The notes below the pieces were generated by a model. It was not told the DNA's origin. It saw only the letters and a program-made list of their open reading frames with translations, and searched no databases. From Nitrososphaerota archaeon (lineage in GTDB: Archaea; Thermoproteota; Nitrososphaeria; Nitrososphaerales; Nitrosopumilaceae), in NCBI GenBank assembly GCA_022574415.1, contig JACZSC010000002.1:1-49385 (forward strand): DNA of 49,385 nucleotides. Direction: 5' to 3'. The position numbers were made by a program, and so were the translations under genes. This document shows, one piece after another, positions 34,040 through 43,235 of this stretch. The first letter of the stretch is position 1; each line of letters opens with the position of its first letter.

Positions 34040-34804
34040 ATGGTATTAATACCCAAAAATCATCCGCGTGCAAAGTCTTTGTTCATACGAGAGAAACTTG
34101 TTGATGGTTTCGATGATGGTGTAGTAACGAAAGAAGGACTTTTGGCTCACGGAAGAGGTGAAGCGTTTGATTATCTACTTGGTGAAAAGACTACTCCCAT
34201 TGCGAAAAATGCGATTAAAGCTGCCTCTGCAGCCTTGCTTTTGGCTAAAAATTCTGTAATTTCTGTGAATGGGAATATTGCAGCCTTGTCTCCAAAAGAG
34301 ATTGTAAAACTAGCTAGAATTGTTAACGCAGAGATCGAGGTTAACCTGTTCTACACCAATGACGCCCGGAAAAGAAACATCGTCAAACTATTGAAAAAGA
34401 ATGGTGCGAAGCAGGTCCTAGGATTAGATCGCAAATCACAGAAACGTATTCCAAAACTGGATTCTGCACGAAGAGTTGTCGATAAAGATGGAATTTTTTC
34501 AGCCGATGTCGTGCTGGTTCCAATAGAGGATGGGGATCGTACTATTGCTCTCAGAAAATTTGGAAAAAAAGTAATCACATTTGATTTAAATCCACTCTCC
34601 AGAACAGCTCAAACAGCCCACATCACTATTGTTGATAATGCCACCCGGGGAATGAGTGAGCTGGTGTTATGTTGTTCCAGATTATCATCAAAGAATGAAA
34701 CTATTCTGAAAAAAATTCTTCGTGGATTTGACAACAAAAAGAATCTTAGAATGAACATTCTCGAAATTAAAAAGAATCTTTCTAGGAGGGCCTCTCATGT
34801 CTAG
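34040..34804 (+). CDS. 4-phosphopantoate--beta-alanine ligase (phosphopantothenate synthetase)
   Basis: A 254-aa enzyme joining 4-phosphopantoate with beta-alanine to 4'-phosphopantothenate using ATP. The start IPKNHPRAKSLFIREKLVDG, the HGRGEAFDYLLGE segment and the C-terminal GKKVITFDLNPLSRTAQTAH region identify the archaeal DUF137/COG1701 family. Follows pantoate kinase after 20 nt and overlaps panB by 8 nt. Confidence 0.92.
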   Translation: MVLIPKNHPRAKSLFIREKLVDGFDDGVVTKEGLLAHGRGEAFDYLLGEKTTPIAKNAIKAASAALLLAKNSVISVNGNIAALSPKEIVKLARIVNAEIEVNLFYTNDARKRNIVKLLKKNGAKQVLGLDRKSQKRIPKLDSARRVVDKDGIFSADVVLVPIEDGDRTIALRKFGKKVITFDLNPLSRTAQTAHITIVDNATRGMSELVLCCSRLSSKNETILKKILRGFDNKKNLRMNILEIKKNLSRRASHV

Positions 34805-35630
34805 AACAGTAAAAGATATTATAGACATGAAGAAAGCTGGCAAGAAAATTTCTGTTCTAACTAGCTATGACTATGCTTTGGCATCACTTTGTGATAAGGC
34901 TGGTATTGACATGCTTCTAGTTGGAGATAGTGCAGGAATGGTTGTTCTTGGATACGAGAATACTATACCAGTTACTATGGAGCAGATGGAAATCTTTGTT
35001 GGAGCTGTATCACGTGCGAAACAAAATGCATTGGTTATTGGGGATTTACCATTCATGTCATACCAAGCTAGTATTTCTGATGCAATTTCAAACTCTGGTA
35101 GACTGATCAAGGCTGGAGCTGATGCTGTAAAACTAGAAGGTGGTTCTGTCATGGCAGATACGATATCTACTATAGTTAAGATGGGCATCCCTGTAATGGG
35201 ACACATCGGTTTTCAGCCTCAAACTACTGCCCTTACACAGGGATACAAGGTTCAGGGAAAAACATTCGAGACCGCGAAGCAGCTAATCGAGGATGCTAAA
35301 GCGTTGGAAGAGGCTGGTGTGTTTAGCATTACTCTAGAGATGATAAGTCATGAAGTATCAAAAATAATTTCTGAAAGTATTGATATTCCGACTATCGGTA
35401 TTGGTTCTGGTTTACACTGTGATGGACAGGTTCTTGTTATACATGATATACTTGGATTGTATGAAAAGCTGAAGCCAAAGTTTGTGAAACAATATCTTTC
35501 ACTGTCTAATGATGTGGTTCAAGCTGTTTCGAAATTCAAGAGTGATGTAGAATCAGGATCGTTCCCAGCTGAAGAAAATTGGTTTTCAATGGAGAGAGAA
35601 GAATATGGAAAGCTCAAAAAAGCGTTCTAG
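34797..35630 (+). CDS. panB: 3-methyl-2-oxobutanoate hydroxymethyltransferase
   Basis: A 277-aa enzyme converting alpha-ketoisovalerate to ketopantoate with methylene-tetrahydropterin. TSYDYALASLCDKAGIDMLL, VGDSAGMVVLGY and VKLEGG are all PanB signatures, as is GHIGFQPQ. Length is typical. It overlaps the preceding gene by 8 nt and the next by 26 nt, so translation is coupled. The ketopantoate reductase that links it to pantoate kinase is not in the window. Confidence 0.95.
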   Translation: MSRTVKDIIDMKKAGKKISVLTSYDYALASLCDKAGIDMLLVGDSAGMVVLGYENTIPVTMEQMEIFVGAVSRAKQNALVIGDLPFMSYQASISDAISNSGRLIKAGADAVKLEGGSVMADTISTIVKMGIPVMGHIGFQPQTTALTQGYKVQGKTFETAKQLIEDAKALEEAGVFSITLEMISHEVSKIISESIDIPTIGIGSGLHCDGQVLVIHDILGLYEKLKPKFVKQYLSLSNDVVQAVSKFKSDVESGSFPAEENWFSMEREEYGKLKKAF

Positions 35631-36852
35631 AAAACATCCTTCTTTGGATATAGTTGGAAGCTATGGTTCTGAATTATCTGGGAAACGGATTGTTCTTTGT
35701 GTAGCTGGAAGTGTTGCGGTGTACAAGGCGATCGAACTAGCCAGATTATTGATGCGACATGGGGGCCATGTTGTTTGTGTAGTTAGTAATGCGGCAACAA
35801 AACTGGTGAAACCAGATTATTTTAAGTGGGCCACAGGAAATAAGGTCATAACTAAACTAACTGGTGATTTGGAGCACATTGATGTTGCAGATTACAAGCG
35901 ATCCGATTTGATTATTGTCTATCCTGGAACAGCTAACACTCTGGGTAAATTAGCTAACGGTATTGATGATACTCCTTTAAGTACGGTTCTAACGGTTGGA
36001 TTTGGTTCTGGAATACCAATAGTTATGGCACTTGCGATGCATGAATCCATGTATCACAACAAAGCTGTGAAAAAAAATATTGATTTCCTTAAAAATAAAA
36101 TTGATTTTGTTGCGCCAAACATTATAGAGGGGAAAGCTAAAGCTGCGGAGCCTGAAGATGTTTTGGAGTTTGTGTTGAAAAAGTTTGGATATTCATCTAC
36201 TCTACATAAAAAAAGAATTCTCGTGACAGCTGGTCCGACGGTAGAATACATCGACCCTGTACGAGTGATTACAAACCTCAGTACAGGTAAAACAGGAGTG
36301 TTTTTAGCCTCGGAATTAGTCTCTGCTGGGGCTAAAGTTACTCTGGTGTATGGTCCTGGAACAACCACTCCTCCAAAAGGTGCTAAAGTAATTCGGGTTA
36401 GGACTGCAAAAGAAATGTTTGATGTTGTAAAAAAAGAAATGAAAAAGAAGTTTGATGTTGTAATACTAGCAGCTGCGGTTTCAGATTATACTGCAGAAAA
36501 AATTTCCAAAACAAAAATTAAAAGCTCAAAGAAAAGCTTAGTTCTTCGATTAAAACAAGCTCCGAAAATTATTGATCAGATAAAAAAAATACAGAAGAAT
36601 GTATTTTTGGTTGGATTTAAAGCTGAAACTAACTTTTCTAGAAAAGCTTTGGAGAGCGTAGCAAGAAAAAAAATGAAGGAGTGTAAAGCTGATCTTATGA
36701 TTGCAAATGATATTGGATCAGATAGATACATAAGAAATCCAGATTACAATGAAATTCTTTTGGTAAATTCTGGAAAAGCTGTTTCGTCTGGATGGAAAAG
36801 AAAGGAAAAGATTGCTAAAATCATTAGAAAAGAGCTTGAAAAGAGAATTTAA
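35605..36852 (+). CDS. coaBC: Bifunctional phosphopantothenoylcysteine synthetase/decarboxylase
   Basis: A 415-aa two-domain flavoprotein. The CoaC decarboxylase domain (about 25-190) has GSVAVYKAIELARLL, a His in LEHIDVA, PGTANTLGKLANG, and MHESMY in place of the bacterial MNxxM clamp. The CoaB synthetase domain (about 200-410) has LVTAGPTVEYIDPVRVITN and LVGFKAET. Together they convert 4'-phosphopantothenate and cysteine to 4'-phosphopantetheine. Starts at ATG within the end of panB. Last gene of the operon. Confidence 0.95.
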   Translation: MESSKKRSRKHPSLDIVGSYGSELSGKRIVLCVAGSVAVYKAIELARLLMRHGGHVVCVVSNAATKLVKPDYFKWATGNKVITKLTGDLEHIDVADYKRSDLIIVYPGTANTLGKLANGIDDTPLSTVLTVGFGSGIPIVMALAMHESMYHNKAVKKNIDFLKNKIDFVAPNIIEGKAKAAEPEDVLEFVLKKFGYSSTLHKKRILVTAGPTVEYIDPVRVITNLSTGKTGVFLASELVSAGAKVTLVYGPGTTTPPKGAKVIRVRTAKEMFDVVKKEMKKKFDVVILAAAVSDYTAEKISKTKIKSSKKSLVLRLKQAPKIIDQIKKIQKNVFLVGFKAETNFSRKALESVARKKMKECKADLMIANDIGSDRYIRNPDYNEILLVNSGKAVSSGWKRKEKIAKIIRKELEKRI

Positions 36853-36922
36853 GCAAAATTTGCTCATTGAGTGATTAATTTTTGAGTAGATCCGTGATAT
36901 TTCTAATTCAAAATTCATACTT

Positions 36923-37051
36923 ATGAAACAAAAATGCAAAAAGTGCGGTAAGAAATACGATGACAGCGTAAGCAAGTTTTGCTCACTAGACTGTGCCTAT
37001 TCCTATTCAGAATTAGATTTAGAAGATTATCTACTTCTTAGAGCAGCATAA
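36923..37051 (+). CDS. Small zinc-ribbon protein, 42 aa
   Basis: An ATG-started ORF reading MKQKCKKCGKKYDDSVSKFC, then SLDCAYSYSELDLEDYLLLR and AA. Cys5 and Cys8 (CxxC) with Cys20 and Cys24 (CxxxC) make a compact four-Cys zinc site; the tail is acidic. It lies after coaBC and overlaps the convergent M24 peptidase gene by 14 nt. Tiny zinc-ribbon proteins are common in archaea; the role is unknown. Confidence 0.65.
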   Translation: MKQKCKKCGKKYDDSVSKFCSLDCAYSYSELDLEDYLLLRAA

Positions 37052-38099
37052 GCTCTTTTGTAAATTTGTGCATTGGAATGGCTTTCATTCCAACCATTAA
37101 CGAATCTTCAATTCTCACACCAAAATTTTTTGGAATGTAAATTCCTGGTTCCACTGTTATTGCCATGTTATTTTCTAGTTTCATTCTACTAAGTTGAGAA
37201 ATGTTTGGCAACTCATGTACTTCAAGTCCAATTCCATGTCCAGTGGAATGAATAAAGTATTTACCAAATTTTTTTTTCTTGATGAAATCTCTACATGAAT
37301 CATCAACAGACTTACAGCTAGCTTTTAGTTTTACAGCTCGTAACCCAAGTTTTTGTGATTCTTTAACAATTTCATACACATCTTTAGCTTTAGAAGAAAC
37401 CCTTCCCAAACCAAAGGTTCTGGTTGCATCAGAAACATAGCCCTTGTATCGCAGAGTAATATCTACAACAATCATATCCCCATTCACGAACTTTCTGTCA
37501 GTGACTTGTGCGTGTGGAAGTGCTCCATTCTGGCCGCCAGCTATAATCAATGGGTTCAACGTTCCTCGATATCCAGTATCAAACATGCCTCGTTCCATCC
37601 CATAAGACATCAAAATTGTTTGAAGTTCAGACTCTTTCTGGCCTTTTTTGATCATTCCGGCACAAATTCCAAACATTTCATCAATTATCTTTGAAGCTTT
37701 TTTCAGAATTGTAATCTCGGAAGAATCCTTAATCATCCTAGAATTGTAGAATGGTTCCGTAGAATGTCTAATGGAATGAACAGATTTCTTCAATGATGTC
37801 ATTATCTCATAGTTACTACAATCGGTACAAACTCGTTTGTTCTTAATTTTAGAAACCAAACTAGGCACCAATGCAGTTCCACGTTCCGTTGATACTACAT
37901 CACAGTTCTTTGATTCGGTTCTAGCTCTTCCAACCTCCAGTGCAGGAGCAATGATAGTACATCCATTCCTGTCCAAAATGCTGATCGCCTCTCCCCAAAA
38001 TCCGGTCATATAGAATAGGTTTTCAGGCTCAAATGCAACCAAAGTGTCGCAGTTCAGCTTTTGAGTGTGTTTCAGGAGTATGGATCGCCTATTTTTCAC
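37038..38099 (-). CDS. M24-family aminopeptidase (Xaa-Pro type)
   Basis: A 353-aa metallopeptidase. The N-terminal creatinase-like domain (about 1-120) is followed by the pita-bread catalytic domain with metal ligands in VVDITLRYKGYVSDATRTF (two Asp), HSTGHGIGLEVHE (His), TVEPGIYIP (Glu) and VRIEDSLMV (Glu). It removes N-terminal residues, probably before proline. Starts with GTG; divergent from the PP-loop gene. Confidence 0.9.
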   Translation of the reverse strand: MKNRRSILLKHTQKLNCDTLVAFEPENLFYMTGFWGEAISILDRNGCTIIAPALEVGRARTESKNCDVVSTERGTALVPSLVSKIKNKRVCTDCSNYEIMTSLKKSVHSIRHSTEPFYNSRMIKDSSEITILKKASKIIDEMFGICAGMIKKGQKESELQTILMSYGMERGMFDTGYRGTLNPLIIAGGQNGALPHAQVTDRKFVNGDMIVVDITLRYKGYVSDATRTFGLGRVSSKAKDVYEIVKESQKLGLRAVKLKASCKSVDDSCRDFIKKKKFGKYFIHSTGHGIGLEVHELPNISQLSRMKLENNMAITVEPGIYIPKNFGVRIEDSLMVGMKAIPMHKFTKELMLL

Positions 38100-38170
38100 A
38101 CAAAAAATTTCTTTTTTTGAAATTTATGTTTGCTGTAAAGTTTGTATACCGGATCTTAGGGTTGGATTTG

Positions 38171-39175
38171 ATGTCTGAAAAAAAGAAGGTTGTTGCGTTA
38201 CTCTCTGGTGGACTGGACAGTCAGCTTGCTGTAAAAATGATGCAAAAGCAAGGCTTTGATGTACATGCAGTAGCAATACGAACACCATTTTGTGATTTTG
38301 ATTGTGGTAAGGGTTGTGGTTTTGATATTGTAAACAGAGCAGAGGTACTAAATGTTCCACTAAAGACAGTTTTTCTTGGTAAAGAGTATATAGAAATGTT
38401 AAAGCACCCAAAGTACGGACGTGGTGCTGGATTTAATCCATGTGTAGATTGCAGAGCAATGATGTTTGATGCCGCAAAAAAACACATGGAAGAGATTGGT
38501 GCAGAGTTTATAATTTCAGGCGAAGTTCTAGGACAAAGACCAATGAGTCAACATGGTCCTGCACTGAGAACAATTGAAAAGGAATCTGGTTTGAAAGGAA
38601 AAATTGTAAGACCGTTATCAGCAGCTTTACTTCCAAAGACAGATCCAGAAAAGAATGGTCTGATTCAAAGAAAAGATCTTGGAATGATCAAAGGTCGTTC
38701 AAGAAAGATTCAACTACAAATGGCAAAAGAATTTGGCATACAAGACCCACCAAATGCAGGTGGCGGATGTCTACTAACTGACAAAGCATTTGGAAGAAGA
38801 GCTTTTGATCTGTTCGATCACACTGAAACACCAACATTCAATGATATTGATTTGTTAAAGGTTGGACGGCACTTCAGACTAGACGAACACACAAAGCTAG
38901 TTGTTGGAAGAGGTAAAGAAGAAAACGTAAACATTTCTCTACTCGCTCTACCCGATGACATAAAATTAGAAGCTAAAGATGTAATGGGACCAACTGCTCT
39001 CTTACGTGGAAAGACTGCAGATCAACACAAAGAACTTGCAGCTTCTATCACGCTACGTTACTCCGACGCGCCAAAGGATTCTACACACACTGTTATTCTA
39101 AAGAAGGATTCATGTGAGGAAGAGGTTGAGATTAATCATGCTCAAGAGGAATCATACCTAAAGTTCAGAATCTAG
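38171..39175 (+). CDS. PP-loop ATPase, tRNA-thiolation-like (MnmA/ThiI-related)
   Basis: A 334-aa protein with the N-terminal adenylation PP-loop LLSGGLDSQLA (about 10-20), a Cys-rich segment CDFDCGKGCGFD, and FNPCVDCRAMMFDAAKK with the CxxC that in related enzymes handles sulphur. A later GGGCLLTDKAFGRR stretch matches the family of tRNA thiouridine synthase-like proteins with an extra C-terminal domain. It probably activates a tRNA uridine for sulphur insertion; the exact position is not predictable. I chose ATG 38171 because the 46-residue upstream extension is unlike the family and runs into the divergent gene. Confidence 0.8.
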   Translation: MSEKKKVVALLSGGLDSQLAVKMMQKQGFDVHAVAIRTPFCDFDCGKGCGFDIVNRAEVLNVPLKTVFLGKEYIEMLKHPKYGRGAGFNPCVDCRAMMFDAAKKHMEEIGAEFIISGEVLGQRPMSQHGPALRTIEKESGLKGKIVRPLSAALLPKTDPEKNGLIQRKDLGMIKGRSRKIQLQMAKEFGIQDPPNAGGGCLLTDKAFGRRAFDLFDHTETPTFNDIDLLKVGRHFRLDEHTKLVVGRGKEENVNISLLALPDDIKLEAKDVMGPTALLRGKTADQHKELAASITLRYSDAPKDSTHTVILKKDSCEEEVEINHAQEESYLKFRI

Positions 39176-39245
39176 CCTCAAAAGTTGTCTGTATTTTTTG
39201 ATATAGGGAAGCCTTTTTGAATAAGAGGATCGCTTCATCACCTGT

Positions 39246-39524
39246 ATGCAAAAACAAGAAAACACCACCTATCTGAAGGCAATAACCATCAGAGACCCTA
39301 GTGATCTTCATTCCATAAAGGAAGATATCAAAAAGAACATGATCTTGATTCTTAGGGTTACACCACTGGCACAAAAGGATGTAGAGCAACTAAGAAAAGT
39401 TGTTGAAGAGCTTTACACCATTGCAAAAAATGCTAATGCGGACATTGCTAGACTAGGTGAAGAGAGGATAATTATTGCACCTTCTAATGTAAAAATCTGG
39501 AAACCTGAATACGATCTAAAATAA
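39246..39524 (+). CDS. sepF: SepF-like cell division protein
   Basis: A 92-aa protein of the archaeal SepF/DUF552 type: YLKAITIRDPSDLHSIKEDI, NMILILRVTPLAQKDVEQLR, and the strongly conserved DIARLGEERIIIAPSNVKIW end. In archaea SepF anchors FtsZ to the membrane; in Thaumarchaeota, where Cdv proteins divide the cell, its role is less clear. No obvious N-terminal amphipathic membrane-targeting helix can be seen. Overlaps the aCPSF1 gene's 3' end by 9 nt (convergent). Confidence 0.85.
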   Translation: MQKQENTTYLKAITIRDPSDLHSIKEDIKKNMILILRVTPLAQKDVEQLRKVVEELYTIAKNANADIARLGEERIIIAPSNVKIWKPEYDLK

Positions 39525-41453
39525 TTTTATAGCTTCCTGTATTTGTGGATAATGAGATGGAACTCTGAACATTCTTCTAATGGATATTGCAAGGTTCTCC
39601 GACTTTCTTCTTTCACCATGGTTTACAAGGACACGACGTAGTTTTGGTCTAAGTCTGTGCACAAATGAAATCAGTTGGTTATAATCACTGTGTCCGCTGA
39701 ATCCATCAAGTTTTTCAATTCCACAATTAATGTTGACTGCCTCAACCTTACCTTCTCTTCCCAACATGGAAACTTGACTAGCTCCATCAAGAACTCTTCT
39801 TCCAAGGGTTCCATTCACTTGATATGATACAAATAGAATCTTGTTCGTTTTGTCAGGAGCTATATTCTTAAAGTACTCCAGTACTGGACCGCCCTCTAAC
39901 ATTCCTGATGTTGCTAGAATAATACAAGGAGTATTTTCACGAAGTGGTTCGTCTCGGGCATCTTGATGTGCTACGTTGGTAAAGTATTCAGAATCAAATG
40001 GATTGTCGTCCGTTTCTAAAATTTTCTGACGAAGTTCTCTTGCTAGATATTCTGGATATGCTTCGTGAATTGATGACGCCTCGGAGATCATTCCTTCTGT
40101 AAATACTGGCGCTTCAACCATTTCCCCAGATTTCATATAATGATCGATAACCATCATTATTTCTTGGGCACGGCCAACTGCAGGAATTGGAATCAAGATC
40201 TTTCCATCGTCTGTAAGTGTGTTATTTATGGCATTAATGAAGGAGGACTCTACCTCCTGTCTAGAAGGCTGAATGTCCTCTTTTGCGCCATATGTGCTCT
40301 CAATTAGTAAGGTTTCAACTCTTGGGAAATTCCAGCTTGCGGCTTCGAATAGAATGCTTTTTCCATACTTGATGTCACCTGAATAAACAAAGTTGTGATC
40401 ACCATTCCCTATATGGAAATGACAAAGAGCGGAACCAAGAATATGTCCTGCGTTAGCTAGAACGAGTTTAATGTCAGGAGAGATGTCTGTAACAGTCCCA
40501 TAGGGAAGGGTTATTACTTGTTTCATTATTTGTTTGACATCTCTTTCAGAATAGATTGGGGTCCTTCCTTGTGCAGATGCAACCTTGATTGCATCAAGTT
40601 GAATCAAGTTCATCATCGGTAGAGTTGGTTCGGTACAATAGATTGGGCCTTTGTAACCATACTTGCACAGAACTGGCAAAAATCCAGTATGATCAAGATG
40701 TGCATGGCCAATCACTACTGCATCAAGATCATCAAGTGTAAAACCTAGCCAATCCAATCTTGGATATGATTCCGATGGGCTACGAGCTCCGGGATTTATA
40801 CCACAATCGATCAAAACCTTGCTCTCTCCTGTTATTAATAACATACAGGAACGGCCAACTTGACCAAATCCTCCTAGTGTTAATAAAGAAACTTCGGATT
40901 TTTGTGCTAGTTTAGGCCTAAAGATCTCATCTCCGATCTGTCTTAGCTGTTTACTCCTTTCTGCTGAAGAAATTTTGAGATTATAGTTGATCATTTGAAT
41001 TATACTTGATGGATTTGTGGTTGACTTTCTTATTCTTAATTTCCATCCAATCTTTTCTGTAACTTCGATATGATTGAATTCTTGTGCATTTCTTTGAAGT
41101 AGCCACGGTCTCTTTGCTTCAACAGAAACTTCACCAGTAGTAGTATCAAAGAATGTACTTTGCAGATTTGCATCCTTTGGAATCATTTGAGTAAGAATTT
41201 GTCTTGCGTCTTCTTCTGACTTTCTAATTGATTCGTCGGTCCTGACTACAATTCTTTTTTTAATTACGTTAACAAGATTAGAAATTATTTCATTATTCTC
41301 CATCAGATAGCGAGGAAATGTAGTATACAATGCAATTCGTGGTCCTTCGTATTCTATCTTGGTAACACTTGCCTCTTTGGGAATACTTTCCAGTATGATT
41401 GTCATTATGTTTTGACTCTGAGGTAATTCTTTCTGTTGCTGTTTTCTTTGCAT
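39516..41453 (-). CDS. aCPSF1/FttA beta-CASP ribonuclease (transcription termination)
   Basis: A 645-aa ribonuclease. N-terminal KH-type RNA-binding domains (about 10-150) lead into a metallo-beta-lactamase/beta-CASP core with HAHLDH at about 250-255, then SGDIKYGKS and, near the end, FSGHSDYNQL and VLVNHGERR. The archaeal aCPSF1/FttA family cleaves RNA 3' ends and terminates transcription. ATG 41453 follows the proteasome stop by 7 nt; TTG 41471, overlapping that gene, is an alternative adding 6 residues. Co-transcribed with the proteasome beta gene. Confidence 0.94.
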   Translation of the reverse strand: MQRKQQQKELPQSQNIMTIILESIPKEASVTKIEYEGPRIALYTTFPRYLMENNEIISNLVNVIKKRIVVRTDESIRKSEEDARQILTQMIPKDANLQSTFFDTTTGEVSVEAKRPWLLQRNAQEFNHIEVTEKIGWKLRIRKSTTNPSSIIQMINYNLKISSAERSKQLRQIGDEIFRPKLAQKSEVSLLTLGGFGQVGRSCMLLITGESKVLIDCGINPGARSPSESYPRLDWLGFTLDDLDAVVIGHAHLDHTGFLPVLCKYGYKGPIYCTEPTLPMMNLIQLDAIKVASAQGRTPIYSERDVKQIMKQVITLPYGTVTDISPDIKLVLANAGHILGSALCHFHIGNGDHNFVYSGDIKYGKSILFEAASWNFPRVETLLIESTYGAKEDIQPSRQEVESSFINAINNTLTDDGKILIPIPAVGRAQEIMMVIDHYMKSGEMVEAPVFTEGMISEASSIHEAYPEYLARELRQKILETDDNPFDSEYFTNVAHQDARDEPLRENTPCIILATSGMLEGGPVLEYFKNIAPDKTNKILFVSYQVNGTLGRRVLDGASQVSMLGREGKVEAVNINCGIEKLDGFSGHSDYNQLISFVHRLRPKLRRVLVNHGERRKSENLAISIRRMFRVPSHYPQIQEAIKLF

Positions 41454-41460
41454 TAAATCA

Positions 41461-42093
41461 CTATAGCGCAATAATTGCTTTCTTTTGTTCTTTGGTTAAT
41501 AATTGGAATCCATTTTTATCAATTATTGATACGTTGATTCCATCTCCCGTACCAATATTTCTTGTAATAGCTGCTTTTACTGCACGGAGAGCTACTACTT
41601 TTGCTTCCCCTACTGTGAGTTCTTCACGAAATTCTTCTTCTAACAAACCATATGCCACTGGAGAACCACTACCAGTTGCAACATAGGTTTTTTCTTCTAC
41701 TGAACCAAACATGTCAATGTTGAATAATGCTGGTCCATCGTTATCATAACCACCAACAAGAATGTCTGCAATGAATGGATAACCCCTGTTCTGGTGAAAG
41801 ATTAGTGATGTTAGTCTTGTTAATGATTTAATTGGAATTGGTTCTTGTTTTTGAATTCGGCGAATGTTAGCATGATAACGTAAAATGTCTGTGATGTTTT
41901 GTGCATCAGCTACACCACCAGCCATCGTCATACCAACATGATCATCAATCTTTTGAATTTTCATAGTATTGTTATTAGCAATAAAATAACCAGCACTAGC
42001 TCTCATATCTGCACATAAGATAACCCCATCTTTGGCTTTGAGGCCTACCGTGGTCGTTCCATGTAGTATCTTTTCTTCAACAGTATTTGACAA
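41461..42093 (-). CDS. psmB: Proteasome subunit beta
   Basis: A 210-aa catalytic subunit of the 20S proteasome. A 12-residue propeptide (ending LHG) precedes the catalytic N-terminal Thr13 (TTTVGLKAKDGVILCAD). Lys45-type and GSG (YVATGSGSPVAYG) motifs are present. Start is TTG. Upstream of the aCPSF1 gene, which it precedes by 7 nt. The alpha subunit is not in the window. Confidence 0.95.
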   Translation of the reverse strand: MSNTVEEKILHGTTTVGLKAKDGVILCADMRASAGYFIANNNTMKIQKIDDHVGMTMAGGVADAQNITDILRYHANIRRIQKQEPIPIKSLTRLTSLIFHQNRGYPFIADILVGGYDNDGPALFNIDMFGSVEEKTYVATGSGSPVAYGLLEEEFREELTVGEAKVVALRAVKAAITRNIGTGDGINVSIIDKNGFQLLTKEQKKAIIAL

Positions 42094-42170
42094 AAATTAC
42101 ACCTATAGAGATATTGTAAAATACGTGACACCCTTTTAAATAACTTTTTGTTCCTGTGAAATCATAAATA

Positions 42171-43235
42171 ATGACAAAAAATCAAGATCGCATGCTATCG
42201 CACACGATGGAATTACCGAGGCTAATTGTAATTGGACAAAAAAATATTGGTGATATTGGAAAGTTTCTTACTGATTTAGCTAAACCAAAAAAAGTTTCTT
42301 TGATTTCAGGAGTAAATGTAAGAAAAAAAGTTCAGAAAAAAATCGATAACGCGTTAAAATCAAAAAAAATTCGATTTGTATGGCATTCAGTATTTGATAA
42401 TGAAATAAAATCGTTTAATGAATTGGAACGTATTGTCAAGAAAGACAAAAGCGATTTAATTGCAGGAATTGGTGGTGGTAGAGCAGTTGATGCTGGCAAA
42501 ATGATTGCATTCAATTTGTCAAAACCTTTTGCCAGCATTCCAACTGCTGCATCGCATGATGGAATAGCAAGTCCTTTTGTTTCTATAAAGAGTGACAAGC
42601 CTTACTCTATCGTTGCTTCTGCGCCATTAGGTGTCTTTGTTGATATTGATATAATCAAAACTGCCCCCAAGAAACTTCTTGCTAGTGGTTGTGGTGATTT
42701 GATTGCAAACATTATTGCAGTAAGGGATTGGGAGTTAAGCAGAGACAAAACTGGAGAATATTATGGAAGATATGCTGCTAGCTTGGCTTTACTTAGTGCA
42801 AAGGTTATAATAGAAAATTCCAAAACATTTGCAAAAAAAGGCCTCAATCCTAGATTTATTGTTGAGGCTTTGATTAGTGCTGGAGTGGCATCATGCATAG
42901 CTGGAAGCAGTAGACCATGTTCAGGTGCGGAACATCTTTTTTCACATGCACTTGACAAATTAGCCCCTGATGTTGGACTGCACGGAGAGAAATGTGGTAT
43001 AGGATCTATAATGATGGCAAAACTTCAAGGGCAGGATTGGAAAAAAATTCAAAATACATTAAAAAATGTAGGTGCGCCAACGATGGCAAAACAAATCGGA
43101 TTAAAACCTGATCTAGTTGTTAAAGCACTAACAATTGCTCAGGGCTTGAGACCAGAGCGATACACGATTCTAAAAGAAATTAAAATGACTAGTAAAAAAG
43201 CACGTGATTTAGCAAAAAGTACTAAAGTAATTTAG
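42171..43235 (+). CDS. egsA: Glycerol-1-phosphate dehydrogenase
   Basis: A 354-aa NAD(P)-dependent enzyme reducing dihydroxyacetone phosphate to sn-glycerol-1-phosphate, the backbone of archaeal membrane lipids. GGGRAVDAGKMIAF and IPTAASHDGIASP (the Asp is a zinc ligand) are typical, as are the later zinc ligands in GAEHLFSHAL and GLHGEKCGIG. Starts at ATG. The convergent FKBP gene begins on the very next base. Confidence 0.95.
   Translation: MTKNQDRMLSHTMELPRLIVIGQKNIGDIGKFLTDLAKPKKVSLISGVNVRKKVQKKIDNALKSKKIRFVWHSVFDNEIKSFNELERIVKKDKSDLIAGIGGGRAVDAGKMIAFNLSKPFASIPTAASHDGIASPFVSIKSDKPYSIVASAPLGVFVDIDIIKTAPKKLLASGCGDLIANIIAVRDWELSRDKTGEYYGRYAASLALLSAKVIIENSKTFAKKGLNPRFIVEALISAGVASCIAGSSRPCSGAEHLFSHALDKLAPDVGLHGEKCGIGSIMMAKLQGQDWKKIQNTLKNVGAPTMAKQIGLKPDLVVKALTIAQGLRPERYTILKEIKMTSKKARDLAKSTKVI

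Noticed and set aside
38033-38170. 46-codon upstream extension of the PP-loop gene
   Set aside because: It runs into the divergent peptidase gene and does not resemble the family N-terminus, which begins just before LLSGGLDS.
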